64,000 bases of DNA from an uncultured Roseobacter sp. (GCF_947493125.1 NZ_CANLQB010000004.1:409252-473251); one strand, 5' to 3'; numbered from the stretch's first letter, positions 19,575 through 31,227 are shown. Notes: generated by a model not told the origin, from the letters alone. A program made the numbers and translations.

Positions 19575-20153
19575 ATGACCTTCTTTCTCAAACCCGCCGC
19601 TTTTGCGGTCTCAATCGTATTGCCAGCACTGGCTGTTGCCGAGACAGTGACGCTCAGCCCAGCCGATCCGCAACCCTCCGCCGCAGAGCTGAGCCCCGGC
19701 CTGGCGGTCGTGTATGCGTTCCCCGGTGACGTGCGCACCGTGAAGGACGCCCGCAACGCGCTCAAGCGCAAGACGGTCGACGGCCCGCCCCTTGCAGGTT
19801 TGTCATACGACGACACAACCGAGGGCGATGAAACCCTGACCTCCGGCAAGGCGATGAAAGTCGCCGCGGATATCTCGGGCTACATCAAGTTCGACGCGCC
19901 AGGCACATACGTCCTGGATTTTCTGAACAACGACGGTCTGGAGATCAGCATCGGTGGCGAGATCGTGGGAGACTATGATGAGGTGCATTCCTGCGGGTAT
20001 GCTGGCGAGATCGAAGTCGATGTGCCGCAAGCGGGCTACTATCCCCTGCAGGCCACCTATTTCCAGCGCAAAGGCACAGCCTGTCTGATGATGGAATGGG
20101 GCCCCGACAGCGACGGGCTGGAGCTTGTACCGGATTCAGCCTTCTTCCACTGA
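19575..20153 (+). CDS. Secreted PA14-domain-like protein
   Basis: 192-aa protein with an N-terminal signal peptide (about 20 residues, ending near LAVAET) and a PA14-like beta-sandwich pattern: SGYIKFDAPGTYVLDFLNNDG, GLEISIGGEIVGDYDEVHSC, YYPLQATYFQRKGTACLMM. PA14 domains bind carbohydrates or mediate surface interactions. Start ATG follows GGGAG at 5-nt spacing. It ends inside the convergent acyltransferase gene (18-nt overlap). Confidence 0.75.
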   Translation: MTFFLKPAAFAVSIVLPALAVAETVTLSPADPQPSAAELSPGLAVVYAFPGDVRTVKDARNALKRKTVDGPPLAGLSYDDTTEGDETLTSGKAMKVAADISGYIKFDAPGTYVLDFLNNDGLEISIGGEIVGDYDEVHSCGYAGEIEVDVPQAGYYPLQATYFQRKGTACLMMEWGPDSDGLELVPDSAFFH

Positions 20154-21002
20154 GCCTTCGAGGTCGGGCGGCACCCGCCCGGCCCGTCGCTCAAAGCCCG
20201 CGCGCACCTGTGCCTCGCAAGCCGCGGCCAGCGCTTTGCGATCCGGATAATCAGCGACCCGGATCGGCGGGTGATAGACCACCTCGACAGTGCCATGCTG
20301 CGGCCGTGCCAGCATGGTGACGAGATGGCCGGCAAAGCTCATGTCGCCCCACCAGCCGTACAGGCGCGGGTCGGCGTCCTGCGGTGCTTTGTAGATCACC
20401 GAGATCGGCTGGACCCCGAGGCTGTCGCGCAAGGCAGGTGCGAAAAAGGCGGCGAAGAGAGTGGTCTTGAACGGCAAAACCCGCCGTCCGTCGCTGCTCG
20501 TGCCTTCGGGAAAGAACAACAGGCGATGTCCCGCGACCAGCCGCTCGGCAAAGACGACAGCCTGCGCACGGGCCTGGGCTCTGTCGCGATCAATGAACAC
20601 CGTGCCCGTCGCATGCGCCAGCCAGCCGATCCCTGGCCATTGCGCCACTTCGGATTTAGAGACGAAATAGATGCGCTTGGACGCGTTCAGCACAAAGATA
20701 TCGAGCCAACTGGAGTGATTGGCGACCGCCGCGCCCGGCCCGTTCATCGGCGTCCCCTCGACCTCCAGCGCGAGCCCGATGATCCGCAGGGCATTTCGAC
20801 AGACGAAGACGGTGATGAAGGGCGTGATGGGCCGCGCTGCTCCGAAAAACGGGCGCTCGACCAACCGGGCCAGCAGCAAGACCGCCAGTCCCCCGAAGAC
20901 AAGAAGCGCCAGCGGCAGCCCCCGCACTAGGGCCAGCCCGTACCCAGCGGCGGTCCGTGGCGGCTTCGGCGGTGGCGTATCGCCGAACCAGGTGGTGCTC
21001 AT
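20136..21002 (-). CDS. olsA: Acyltransferase OlsA (PlsC family)
   Basis: Membrane-associated acyltransferase of 288 aa with the HX4D motif NHSSWLDIF and the EGTS motif FFPEGTSSDG. An N-terminal hydrophobic helix is present. Because it is coupled (ATGA overlap) to the OlsB-like gene upstream, it is most likely the O-acyltransferase that completes ornithine lipid from lyso-ornithine lipid. A general 1-acylglycerol-3-phosphate acyltransferase role is the alternative. Confidence 0.85.
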   Translation of the reverse strand: MSTTWFGDTPPPKPPRTAAGYGLALVRGLPLALLVFGGLAVLLLARLVERPFFGAARPITPFITVFVCRNALRIIGLALEVEGTPMNGPGAAVANHSSWLDIFVLNASKRIYFVSKSEVAQWPGIGWLAHATGTVFIDRDRAQARAQAVVFAERLVAGHRLLFFPEGTSSDGRRVLPFKTTLFAAFFAPALRDSLGVQPISVIYKAPQDADPRLYGWWGDMSFAGHLVTMLARPQHGTVEVVYHPPIRVADYPDRKALAAACEAQVRAGFERRAGRVPPDLEGSVEEG

Positions 21003-21763
21003 GCGCCTGCCCCCTGATACAGCCGCGCCTGGCGTGCATTCATCCGTGCGGTATCGAGGATCAGACACACATCTGTCGTATTGAACGTGTGATCAATGAA
21101 CGCACCTTCGCCCACGAACCCGCCGAGCCGCAGGTAAGCCTTGATCAGAGCGGGAATGGACAGCATCGCCCGCCGCGCGTCCAGCTGGCTTTCCGGCACC
21201 AGATCCATCCGCTGGAACGCGTGGGGCTGCGCCCGGACCCGAATGTCATCAGGCGCGAGGTGGCGGTGATGCAGCAGCGCGAGAGGCTCGGCGATCCGGG
21301 CGACATCGGTTCCGTGAAAGCTTGCCACGCCAAAGAGCACCTCGATCTCATGTCGCGCGATGTAGCGCGCCAGCCCGCTCCACAGATGGTACATGGCCAT
21401 GCCGCCACGATAGTCCGGATGCACGCAGGACCTGCCCAGTTCGAGAACCCGGCGGCCAGACTGCAGGATTGCCGAGAGGTCGTATTCATCAGACGAATAG
21501 AACTGACCTGCCGCCTCGGCCTGATCCTGACGCATCACGCGGTAGACACCGACAACAGCTCCGCGCGCCTCGTCCCACAGAAGCATATGATCGAAGAAGG
21601 GGTCAAAGCGGTCTCTCTCAAGGCGCGCGGCATGATCCACCAAAGCCCCGCCGCCGCCGAGTTCCTCGACAAAGACCTCGTAGCGCAGCCTTTGCGCCGC
21701 CTTCAGATCGTCGTCTGTCTCAGCGAGACGGACGAGGAAGGAGGTCTGGAGTGGCGCATCCAT
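20999..21763 (-). CDS. olsB: Ornithine N-acyltransferase OlsB (GNAT-like)
   Basis: 254-aa protein with the OlsB pattern: LRYEVFVEELGG near the start, then LELGRSCVHPDYRGG, LFGVASFHG and a C-terminal GAFIDHTFNTTDVCLIL. OlsB attaches a 3-hydroxyacyl chain from acyl carrier protein to ornithine. This is the first step of ornithine lipid synthesis, which supplies phosphate-free membrane lipids. Directly followed by olsA with overlapping start and stop. Confidence 0.88.
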   Translation of the reverse strand: MDAPLQTSFLVRLAETDDDLKAAQRLRYEVFVEELGGGGALVDHAARLERDRFDPFFDHMLLWDEARGAVVGVYRVMRQDQAEAAGQFYSSDEYDLSAILQSGRRVLELGRSCVHPDYRGGMAMYHLWSGLARYIARHEIEVLFGVASFHGTDVARIAEPLALLHHRHLAPDDIRVRAQPHAFQRMDLVPESQLDARRAMLSIPALIKAYLRLGGFVGEGAFIDHTFNTTDVCLILDTARMNARQARLYQGAGA

Positions 21764-21891
21764 GTCGGGGGTGGCAATCCTGCGGCTCGGAGGTTTGGCA
21801 CGGTCTTAGTTAATAGCCGCCGAGCATGCAACGCATCAACGGCGTGCGGTTTACAATCGCTGAGTGCACGTTAACCTTTTGGCAAGGTTCT

Positions 21892-22074
21892 TCATCCATC
21901 AAATACCGGGATCAAGGCAATACGGGTGCTATCAATGACGACCTTCCCCTCGTCACGGAAATTCACTGTGACACGGGCATTTACATTGCTTTGCACCTGC
22001 CCCGGCCCCCAGTCGGGTCGGTCTGGATGCTGGACCAGCATGCCGGGTGACAGGATCGCGTTCAAATCTTCCAT
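21892..22074 (-). CDS. DUF3553-domain protein
   Basis: 60-aa protein containing the DUF3553 pattern: LSPGMLVQHPDRPDWGPGQV, then NARVTVNFRDEGKVVI. Many DUF3553 domains resemble the small beta domain found at the end of UvrD-type helicases, but the function of the free-standing form is unknown. Start at 22074 is divergent from chpT by 28 bp. The longer open frame upstream is only antisense to chpT. Confidence 0.82.
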   Translation of the reverse strand: MEDLNAILSPGMLVQHPDRPDWGPGQVQSNVNARVTVNFRDEGKVVIDSTRIALIPVFDG

Positions 22075-22102
22075 GGCACTCTTTTCGCGCAGGAGACAGT
22101 AG

Positions 22103-22699
22103 ATGGGCCAGAGCAATATTAACCTTGCCGCATTGATCGGCAGTCGCATCTGCCATGACCTCATATCGCCAATCGGGGCCATCAACAACGGGTTGGAACT
22201 GCTGGGCATGGCCGGGGGCACCCCAGGGCCGGAGATCGACCTGATCCAGGAAAGTGTGGGCAACGCCAGCGCGCGGATCCGCTTCTTCCGCATCGCCTTC
22301 GGCGCCTCCGGCGACCAGATGATGGGCCGCGCCGAAGTTGTCTCGATCCTCGATGATCTGATGGACGGCGGTCGCCTTGCGGTGGCCTGGGGGCCGCTCG
22401 ACCCACAGCCCCGGGGCGACGTCCGCATGGTCTTCCTCGCCCTGCAGTGCCTTGAAAACGCTATGCCCTACGGGGGGAGGATCGAAGTCAGCCGGGAAGA
22501 CAACATGTGGCTGCTGCATGGCGAGGCAGATAAACTGAACATTGACGAGCCGCTTTGGAACATCCTTGCGACCAGGGACGCGCCGCCAAGCCTCCGCCCC
22601 GCTCAAGTGCAGTTTGCGCTGTTGCCGATCCTCGCAGACGATGGCGGGCGGCGCGTGGTCACCGAAATGTCGGAAACCCAGATCAAGCTGAGGTTCTAG
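22103..22699 (+). CDS. chpT: Histidine phosphotransferase ChpT
   Basis: 198-aa DHp/CA-like phosphotransferase. His18 in [20 protein letters not shown] is the phospho-acceptor, and the C-terminal half is a degenerate ATPase-like domain. ChpT relays phosphate from CckA to CtrA and CpdR in alphaproteobacterial cell-cycle control. Its TAG stop shares bases with the proA stop on the other strand (CTAG at 22696-22699). Confidence 0.88.
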   Translation: MGQSNINLAALIGSRICHDLISPIGAINNGLELLGMAGGTPGPEIDLIQESVGNASARIRFFRIAFGASGDQMMGRAEVVSILDDLMDGGRLAVAWGPLDPQPRGDVRMVFLALQCLENAMPYGGRIEVSREDNMWLLHGEADKLNIDEPLWNILATRDAPPSLRPAQVQFALLPILADDGGRRVVTEMSETQIKLRF

Positions 22700-23961
22700 G
22701 CACGCACAGTGCCCTGACCGGTAACGCGATATTTGAAGCTTGTCAGCTGTGTCGCCCCAACGGGGCCACGGGCGTGCATCTTGCCGGTGGCGATGCCGAT
22801 CTCCGCACCCATCCCGAACTCGCCCCCATCGGCGAATTGTGTAGACGCGTTATGCATCAGGATCGCTGAATCGAGCTCGGTCAGGAAGCGTTCGGCCGCA
22901 GCGCTGTCCTCGGTGAGGATGCAATCGGTGTGACTGGACCCAAATTGCCGGATATGATCCATCGCCGCATCGAGATCGGGGACAGTGCGTGCCGCGATGA
23001 TCATGTCGAGGTACTCTCGGCCCCAATCCTCGGCGGTCGCCTCGACTGTGCCCTCTATGCCCGACAGCGCCGCGTCGGCCCGCACCTCGACGCCTGCGTC
23101 AATCAGCGCGCGGATCACGCCGCGCCCGATGGTCATGGCCACCTCCTCGTGAATCAGCAGACATTCCGCTGCGCCACAGATACCGGTGCGTCGGGTTTTC
23201 GCATTCAGCACGACCTTGAGCACGGTTTCCGGATCCGCGGCCTTGTCGATGTAGATGTGCACAATGCCTTCCAGATGCGCAAAGACGGGCACCCGCGCCT
23301 CGCGCTGCACCAACCCGACCAGCCCCTTCCCGCCCCGGGGCACGATCACGTCGATCATGCCCGTCATGGTGAGCATCTCGCTCACTGCCGCGCGGTCCCG
23401 CGTCGGCACCAGCTGAATGGCGTCTTCCGGCAATCCTGCCTCCCGCAGACCATGCACAAGGCAGGCGTGCAGCGCGGAGGACGAATGAAAGCTCTCCGAC
23501 CCGCCCCGCAGGATCACGGCATTACCCGACTTCAGGCAGAGCGCGCCGGCGTCAGCCGTCACATTGGGCCGGCTTTCATATATCACGCCGACCACCCCCA
23601 GCGGGGTGCGGACCCTTTGAATATGCAGCCCGGACGGTTGCTCCCATTCGTCCATCACCTGCCCGACAGGGTCAGCCTGCTCGGCCACCGCCCGCAGGCC
23701 GTCAACGATGCCCCGGATGCGGTCTTCATCCAGCATCAACCGGTCCATCATTGCCGGGCTCAGCCCCTTCTCACGACCGAAGGCGAGGTCCTTTCCATTG
23801 GCGTCGATGATCTCCGCGCGACGGCGCCACACGGTATCGGCAGCTGAGATCAGGGCGGCATGTTTACGCTCGGCACTTGCGAAGGCGAGCTTTGTGGCGG
23901 CCGCCCGCGCCGCCGCACCCATATCCGCCATGACGGCAGGAATGTCCGTATGATCGAGCAT
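22696..23961 (-). CDS. proA: Gamma-glutamyl phosphate reductase
   Basis: 421-aa aldehyde-dehydrogenase-fold enzyme that reduces glutamyl-5-phosphate to the semialdehyde in proline synthesis. It shows [22 protein letters not shown] and the catalytic cysteine in RTGICGAAE. Start is preceded by GAGGAGG. It follows proB by 73 bp in an obgE-proB-proA run. Confidence 0.96.
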   Translation of the reverse strand: MLDHTDIPAVMADMGAAARAAATKLAFASAERKHAALISAADTVWRRRAEIIDANGKDLAFGREKGLSPAMMDRLMLDEDRIRGIVDGLRAVAEQADPVGQVMDEWEQPSGLHIQRVRTPLGVVGVIYESRPNVTADAGALCLKSGNAVILRGGSESFHSSSALHACLVHGLREAGLPEDAIQLVPTRDRAAVSEMLTMTGMIDVIVPRGGKGLVGLVQREARVPVFAHLEGIVHIYIDKAADPETVLKVVLNAKTRRTGICGAAECLLIHEEVAMTIGRGVIRALIDAGVEVRADAALSGIEGTVEATAEDWGREYLDMIIAARTVPDLDAAMDHIRQFGSSHTDCILTEDSAAAERFLTELDSAILMHNASTQFADGGEFGMGAEIGIATGKMHARGPVGATQLTSFKYRVTGQGTVRA

Positions 23962-24034
23962 GAAGAGGCCTCCTCAAAGAGATGTCCGCAACCGATACGG
24001 GATCGGCACGAGCGGCACAACAAAAAGCGCGGTT

Positions 24035-26199
<2,165 letters not shown>

Positions 26200-26742
26200 T
26201 CAGAGTTTTCGTAAGTACGTCCAGGTCGGCACGGTTGTGTCGCGCGCCAGGCTGAAGCTTTCCGCATCGCCCAGATACTCGAACCCGCAGTGGGTCAGTA
26301 CCCGCGCCGATGCCGGATTGTCCTGAAAGACGCTGGCAAACATCGTCTTGTTCTTCAGCGGGTTCGCCTCGACCAGCGCCTGGACTGCGTCCGATGCGAG
26401 GCCGGTGTTCCAATACGGTGGAGCCACCCAATAGCTGACCTCGGACTGGTCGCGATCCATACGTTCCAGCGAGATCACACCCATCAGTTCCGAGCCATCG
26501 GAAAGTGTCCCGTCCATCGCCCAGACATCCTCGTCCCGGTCGTCCGACATCGCGCGCGCAATGAAGGCTTCGACCATGCCCGGCGGGACCGGATGTGGAA
26601 TGGAGGTGGTCATGCGCGCGACCCGCTCATCCCCACCATAGAGTTCGATCAGACCCATATCCGACTTACGTAACGGGCGCAGCACGAAGCGCTCGGTCTC
26701 AACCGTGGGCTGGAGCGTGATCTTTTCCATTTCCATCGTCAT
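26200..26742 (-). CDS. GNAT-family acetyltransferase
   Basis: 180-aa RimJ/RimL-type N-acetyltransferase: ETERFVLRPLRKSDM at the N-terminus, then VSYWVAPPYWNTGLASDAVQ and FQDNPASARVLTHCGFEY. The protein or small-molecule substrate cannot be read. Start follows GGAGGGAC and overlaps the LysE-family stop as ATGA. It is co-oriented with obgE, 36 bp away. Confidence 0.87.
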   Translation of the reverse strand: MTMEMEKITLQPTVETERFVLRPLRKSDMGLIELYGGDERVARMTTSIPHPVPPGMVEAFIARAMSDDRDEDVWAMDGTLSDGSELMGVISLERMDRDQSEVSYWVAPPYWNTGLASDAVQALVEANPLKNKTMFASVFQDNPASARVLTHCGFEYLGDAESFSLARDTTVPTWTYLRKL

Positions 26743-27341
26743 GTCCCTCCTCCGAACAGTACGAACAACACCGATGCGACGGTCAGTGCCGCAAGGGTCC
26801 ACATAAGATAAGGTTCCATCGCCGTTCCCGCTACGGTGCGGGCGATGGCTTCACCGGCAAGTGTCCAGAGCGGATGCAGCAGCACCTGACAGGTCAGCAA
26901 TACCGCGGCAATGGTTGCTGTTGCCTCAACGGCGGGAGTGCCAGGGGCCACGAAAGCAGTGAACCCACCCACGATCATCGCCCAGGCCTTCGGGTTGAGC
27001 GGGTGCACGATCAGCCCGGCAGCGAAGCCCGGCGGGCGTTCAGCCGCTCCCACCGTGCCCAGCCGCATATTGGCCACGCGCCAGGCCAACCAGATAATAT
27101 AGGCGGCGGAGGCGTATTTGAGCGCTTCGAACACCCAGGGCGCCTGCTCCGCCAGTTCCATCAGACCGAAGCCCACGGGCCAGATCACCAATTGTTTGCC
27201 AAGCGCCACCCCGGCGACGAAGGGCAACGCGGCGCGAAAGCCGTAGCGCGCACCGGTGGTCATCAGTGCCATATTCGCGGGCCCAGGCGTGCCCACCTGT
27301 GAGGCGGCAAAGATGGCAAAGCTGGCGACAGCGACCGACAT
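26739..27341 (-). CDS. LysE/RhtB-family amino acid exporter
   Basis: 200-aa inner-membrane protein with about six hydrophobic helices and the family N-terminal signature SQVGTPGPANMALMTTGARYG. The family exports amino acids such as lysine, threonine or homoserine; the substrate here is unknown. Translationally coupled to the acetyltransferase gene. Confidence 0.88.
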   Translation of the reverse strand: MSVAVASFAIFAASQVGTPGPANMALMTTGARYGFRAALPFVAGVALGKQLVIWPVGFGLMELAEQAPWVFEALKYASAAYIIWLAWRVANMRLGTVGAAERPPGFAAGLIVHPLNPKAWAMIVGGFTAFVAPGTPAVEATATIAAVLLTCQVLLHPLWTLAGEAIARTVAGTAMEPYLMWTLAALTVASVLFVLFGGGT

Positions 27342-27380
27342 GTATGAAACCTATACGTTCTGTATGGCAAAAATGAGAAA

Positions 27381-27406
27381 GGGGACCGGCGGTTCCGCCG
27401 ATCCCC
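27381..27406 (-). terminator. Intrinsic terminator of rplU-rpmA
   Basis: A 12-bp stem with a single mismatch (GGGGATCGGCGG, AA loop, CCGCCGGTCCCC when read on the minus strand), followed by a T-rich tract. It lies 30 bp past the rpmA stop. Confidence 0.85.
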
Positions 27407-27435
27407 CTGAGTGTGTCATGTCCTTGAGGAAGGGC

Positions 27436-27705
27436 TTATTCAGCGGCCTCCGCCACTGGCAAGACCGAAATGAACGTACGGTTCTTGAGACCCTTGTGGA
27501 AGGTCACGGCGCCGTCGACGGTCGCAAAGATCGTGTGATCCTTGCCCATGCCCACGCCGTCGCCCGGCCAGAACTTGGTGCCGCGCTGACGCACGATGAT
27601 GTTGCCGGGGATGGCCTTTTGACCACCGTAGAGTTTCACGCCAAGACGACGGCCAGCGGAATCGCGACCGTTGCGGGATGAACCACCTGCTTTTTTATGT
27701 GCCAT
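27436..27705 (-). CDS. rpmA: 50S ribosomal protein L27
   Basis: 89-aa L27 with [20 protein letters not shown] and the conserved [15 protein letters not shown] stretch. Located 11 bp after rplU, the standard operon order. N-terminus is the usual short form with no cleaved leader. Confidence 0.97.
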   Translation of the reverse strand: MAHKKAGGSSRNGRDSAGRRLGVKLYGGQKAIPGNIIVRQRGTKFWPGDGVGMGKDHTIFATVDGAVTFHKGLKNRTFISVLPVAEAAE

Positions 27706-27716
27706 CTGGTCTCTCC

Positions 27717-28379
27717 TTAGCCTTTGCTGAGTTCTTTGGCCTGGTCGATCCAGCCTTCGCGCTCGATCCGGCCTTTGAACGACAGTTTCTCGTCCATAGC
27801 AGCAACGTCTTCATCGGTCCATGCTGCGATTTGCGCAAATGTGGTGACACCCGCATCTAGAAGCTTTTTCTCAAGTGCCGGGCCGACACCGCTCAGCTGT
27901 TTCAGATCGTCGGCACCGGCCTTGGGTGCGGCTTTGGCCTTCGGCGCCTCCGCCTTAGGTTCAGCCTTTTTCGGTGCAGCTTTCTTGGCCGGTGTGGCGG
28001 CTTCGACAGCCTTTGCCGAAACCGAGCCAGCGCCCAAGGCGGCCTTGACGCCGGACTTCTCTGCGCCTGTGGCGAGAATATCCGTCACCTTGATAAGGGT
28101 CAGCTTCTGACGGTGGCCCTTGGTCCGCTTGGACGAATGCTTCCTGCGGCGCTTGACGAAGTTGATGACCTTCTCGCCTTTGATCTGGTCAACCACTTCG
28201 GCCTGAACGCCCGCGTCCTTGACGAAGGGCGCACCGACAACAACCTTGTCGCCGCCCAGCATCAGAATATCGTTGAATTGAACGGTTTCACCCGCATCGG
28301 CAGCCAGTTTTTCAACGCGCAGAGTATCGCCCGATTGAACCTTGTACTGTTTGCCACCGGTCTTCAGGACCGCAAACAT
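27717..28379 (-). CDS. rplU: 50S ribosomal protein L21 with helix-hairpin-helix extension
   Basis: 220 aa. The first ~105 residues are L21 ([20 protein letters not shown], then [20 protein letters not shown]). After a lysine/alanine/proline-rich linker, the last ~65 residues form a helix-hairpin-helix-like domain ([20 protein letters not shown]). Typical L21 is about 103 aa. Such tails occur in Rhodobacterales, so this is unlikely to be a misjoined gene. Confidence 0.93.
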   Translation of the reverse strand: MFAVLKTGGKQYKVQSGDTLRVEKLAADAGETVQFNDILMLGGDKVVVGAPFVKDAGVQAEVVDQIKGEKVINFVKRRRKHSSKRTKGHRQKLTLIKVTDILATGAEKSGVKAALGAGSVSAKAVEAATPAKKAAPKKAEPKAEAPKAKAAPKAGADDLKQLSGVGPALEKKLLDAGVTTFAQIAAWTDEDVAAMDEKLSFKGRIEREGWIDQAKELSKG

Positions 28380-28491
28380 AGCATTTCCTTTGCTCTTACC
28401 CGCGTCCTGTGGTCCCCTCTACTCGGGCGTTTCGGCCTCGCAGCCACCTCGAACAGCGCACTCCGGTCAGAGTGTTTAGTGAAAGAAACAA

Positions 28492-28509
28492 GGCCCGGCG
28501 AACCGGACC
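28492..28509 (-). terminator. Intrinsic terminator after the DUF2059 genes
   Basis: Read on the minus strand: GGTCCGG, TTCG tetraloop, CCGGGCC, then a T-rich tract. It sits about 57 bp downstream of the second DUF2059 stop and before rplU. Confidence 0.75.
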
Positions 28510-28566
28510 TCATCTGTGAGGCTGCCGTTTGCACCACTGCGCCTGACATGTCAAGCCGTTTCGCGG

Positions 28567-29373
28567 TCAGATATCGTTGCCGGCAGCGTTCATCGCCACA
28601 GCCCGGCCAAGACCATAGGCGATGTCGGTGAAGATGGCCTCGTATCCGGCAAAAAGAGCGGCATTCAAATCGGCACCCGCCGAACTTTCGGCAAAGGCGA
28701 CATAGGCTTCGAGATCAGCGAGGTCGAGTGGTTGCTGCGCCAGAAAAAAGTATCCCCGCAACCAGACCTCTGCGTCCGACCGCAACCCCTCTTCCGACTC
28801 CCAGACCTCGGACAAGATCTGTTCCTCTGACATCTCCAGAAGACCGCCGTCCGCCAAGCCGCGCGAGAATTGGTAGCTCGAACTCATCGTCAGCGCCACG
28901 TTCAACTCCAGCAGGTCATTCAGAGTGATAAACTCGGATACGAGGCGCGCATGATCATCACCTTCAGGCAAGGCGGCAAAGGCTGCTGCAGCGGCCTCCT
29001 CGACCGCTTCATCCGCCATCGCACCACGCGCGGCGATCTCCAACTCCGTGATCCTCTGGCCGCGCGTGCTGTCGAAGAACTGGACCGCGACATCCAGCGC
29101 CGCATCATCCAACCCCTCCTCAAGCGCACGATGGAAGGTGTCCTTCATCGCGCCGGTGTCGTAGAGCCGCGAGACCTGCTGCTGCCAAAAGGCGCCGCCC
29201 TGCCCCCTCAGCATATCAGCGTTGAGATCGTCAGCATCGGAGATGCCCTCTGCCCGCAACGCTTCGACCAACTGGGGCAGCCGCAGCGCATCCATCAGCA
29301 CCGTCACGCGTGCATCGGACCATGCAGGCAACGCCGTCACGCAAAACACTATCGCAAGACCGAGAAGGCGCAT
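28567..29373 (-). CDS. DUF2059-domain secreted protein (second copy)
   Basis: 268-aa exported protein with a signal peptide (LAIVFCVTALPAWSDA) and helical repeats of DUF2059 type, including ALDVAVQFFDSTRGQRITELE. It follows a relative by 4 bp, so the two are a tandem pair in one operon. The function of DUF2059 proteins is not established; a periplasmic location is expected. Confidence 0.78.
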   Translation of the reverse strand: MRLLGLAIVFCVTALPAWSDARVTVLMDALRLPQLVEALRAEGISDADDLNADMLRGQGGAFWQQQVSRLYDTGAMKDTFHRALEEGLDDAALDVAVQFFDSTRGQRITELEIAARGAMADEAVEEAAAAAFAALPEGDDHARLVSEFITLNDLLELNVALTMSSSYQFSRGLADGGLLEMSEEQILSEVWESEEGLRSDAEVWLRGYFFLAQQPLDLADLEAYVAFAESSAGADLNAALFAGYEAIFTDIAYGLGRAVAMNAAGNDI

Positions 29374-29377
29374 CGCC

Positions 29378-30217
29378 TTAGAGATCCCGGCTGGGCCGCA
29401 AACGGCTCATCCTCTGCGCAACCGCTTCGTACCGGTTGGCCATGATTTCAAACTGCACCGCATTCATCAGCTCATAGACCTTCTTCATCTTGGGATGTTC
29501 CAAGGCATCTGCATAGGCCGTGATGTCTTCGTCTGAAAAGGACTGATAGGTGTAGGCGGAGCCAGAGAGCGCAGAGATCTGCATGTTGCGACGCATTTCA
29601 CCCTCCTGGGCTTTCAGGCTTTCGCGCAGATCCGCTTCTTCCATCTGCAGCTCGATCACGCCAGCTGAAGCCGCCGCCATCAGAAACCGCACTTGTACTT
29701 CTTGAATGGCACGGATCGACGCGTCCTCCGAACCGGTCGCTGAATTGAGCCGCTTGAGTTCCTCCAGACGCGGAGAGCCAAGCCGGACCAATCCGGCGAC
29801 GATGGCCTCCCCCGCTTCGGTTTTCAACGCATCATCTTCGGCCATATGCGATGCGTTTTCGGCCACGACCAGTCGTTGCCCGAGATCAGAGGCGTAGAAG
29901 TCCACGGCATGGTTCAAAAGATCATCTTCCAGCGTTTGAGACAGGATTTCGAGCGCCATGCCGTGCATCTGTTCAACGTCGAAAACGTCTTCGACAAGCC
30001 GTGTCCACTCAGAGCCGAAGTCATCCGCCTCCAACCCGATCATGTTCGGCGCAGTCTCAGCCGTCAGCTTGATGCTTTCCAGCGCGACATCGAACCCGGT
30101 GACCTCCAGAAAGGCCTCGAGCCGATCCAGATCCGCAGCCCTGATCGGCAGCGCGGCCGTGAAGATCATGATTGCGGAGAGCATCAAGGGCGCGCAATAT
30201 CGGATCAGAGCGGTCAT
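29378..30217 (-). CDS. DUF2059-domain secreted protein (first copy)
   Basis: 279-aa exported helical protein with a signal sequence (LMLSAIMIFTAALPIRAAD) and the DUF2059 block LLNHAVDFYASDLGQRLVVAE. Start at 30217 follows a GGAGGAA site with 6-nt spacing; an ATG at 30235 is less well placed. It is paired with the related gene downstream. Function unknown. Confidence 0.78.
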   Translation of the reverse strand: MTALIRYCAPLMLSAIMIFTAALPIRAADLDRLEAFLEVTGFDVALESIKLTAETAPNMIGLEADDFGSEWTRLVEDVFDVEQMHGMALEILSQTLEDDLLNHAVDFYASDLGQRLVVAENASHMAEDDALKTEAGEAIVAGLVRLGSPRLEELKRLNSATGSEDASIRAIQEVQVRFLMAAASAGVIELQMEEADLRESLKAQEGEMRRNMQISALSGSAYTYQSFSDEDITAYADALEHPKMKKVYELMNAVQFEIMANRYEAVAQRMSRLRPSRDL

Positions 30218-30376
30218 GCGGAGTTCCTCCAACAACGGTATCGTTAAACTTAGGGCGCGAGCTTAGAGTTTTCACCTTTCGGAGCAATGAAATTTCCCGT
30301 GCGGAGCAAGCGTGGGCCAATACCCTCTTGTCACACAGCACAAAGGTGACTAAACGCCCATGCACCAGACCCCCGC

Positions 30377-30466
30377 GGAGAGGTGCCGGAGTGGTCGAAC
30401 GGGGCGGTCTCGAAAACCGTTGTGGGTGCAAGCCCACCCAGGGTTCGAATCCCTGTCTCTCCGCCA
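30377..30466 (+). tRNA. tRNA-Ser (anticodon CGA)
   Basis: A 90-nt class II tRNA with acceptor GGAGAGG pairing with CTCTCC before the discriminator G, anticodon arm GCGGT-CTCGAAA-ACCGT (anticodon CGA), a long variable arm (TGTGGGTGCAAGCCCACC), a T loop GTTCGAAT and an encoded CCA. A dead serine recombinase lies directly downstream, so this tRNA marks a likely insertion site. Confidence 0.95.
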
Positions 30467-30477
30467 TTACCCCCTCA

Positions 30478-31046
30478 AACTCAAGAAAATTCCCTAACAT
30501 ATTGAATGGTAAAGTGGTTTTTGGGGTTCGAAGTCCTTCTTTTCGGCAGTACCTAACGCGGTCCTCAAAGGCCAGTTTTAATACTGTTCTACGCTTGGCG
30601 AGATCACCATTCTTCCATATATTCCGAGGACTTGAGAGAAAATGACAGGCGAGTTCGAACATTTCGTCAAAGCTACGCTGTGGTTTGTCTGATTTCACCA
30701 TCTTTTCAGACAGTACCAGCTTTTCCTGCTCCAGCGCGTCGATCTTGGCTTCATAAGCGCTGATCACGCGGGGGCTAGAGGTCCCATGATGCGATCCAGC
30801 AGTGCAGCGATCTGCGCCTCAACCTCTGAGAGCTTGCGTGAAACGGCCTTGGCGGTCTGTTTGACCGTCACCGCCCTCATATCCCACGCCCGCTTGAACA
30901 TGGCTCTGAGCAACCCATAAGCGGTCTCTGAGGGCTGCAAGGCTTGCAAGACCTCTTCGAAGTCACCTTCGATCTGGTCCCGTTTGATCGATTTGCGATA
31001 GTTGTCGCACCCCTTCGTGAAGCACAGATAATAGGGATGGCGTTTT
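30478..31046 (-). pseudogene. Large serine recombinase, C-terminal remnant
   Basis: The minus strand encodes the C-terminal part of a large serine recombinase in two frames. Upstream is the zinc-ribbon region (HPYYLCFTKGCDNYRKSIKR, EGDFEEVLQALQPS) and coiled coil (AQIAALLDRIM). After a frameshift near 30775, ISAYEAKIDALEQEKLVL and RRTVLKLAFEDRVRYCRKEG follow. The N-terminal catalytic domain is absent, and the reading frame runs out through tRNA-Ser without its own stop. This is a decayed integration module beside its tRNA. Confidence 0.8.
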
Positions 31047-31227
31047 TGCCGAGGTTTCGGAGCTTGCAGCGTTCATCGCCGAGCACGGCAAAATTAGCGC
31101 GGAACTGATCAACCAACTCGGGTCAATCGAAGAAGCCTGCAAGGCTATTGATGACAGCTACGCGGGAGAGTATCGCTCTTTGGCGGAGTTTGCTGAAGAG
31201 CTGATTGAACAGAGCACGGATAGGTGA
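31042..31227 (+). pseudogene. ArdA-like antirestriction protein, C-terminal fragment
   Basis: The plus strand reads about 61 residues, from FAEVSELAAFIAEHGKISAE through EEACKAIDDSYAGEYRSLAE to a stop at 31225-31227. This is the pattern of the end of ArdA-type DNA-mimic antirestriction proteins carried by conjugative and phage elements. There is no start; the fragment is cut off where the recombinase remnant begins. The family call is from memory of the conserved YxGEYxSLxDFA stretch. Confidence 0.65.

Noticed and set aside
28380..28566. Possible L21 leader regulatory RNA upstream of rplU
   Set aside because: The only clear hairpin there reads as a terminator for the DUF2059 operon; no other conserved structure could be seen.
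30057..30767. 236-codon minus-strand frame across tRNA-Ser
   Set aside because: It joins the tail of a serine recombinase remnant, the antisense of the tRNA and the shadow of a DUF2059 gene; not one protein.
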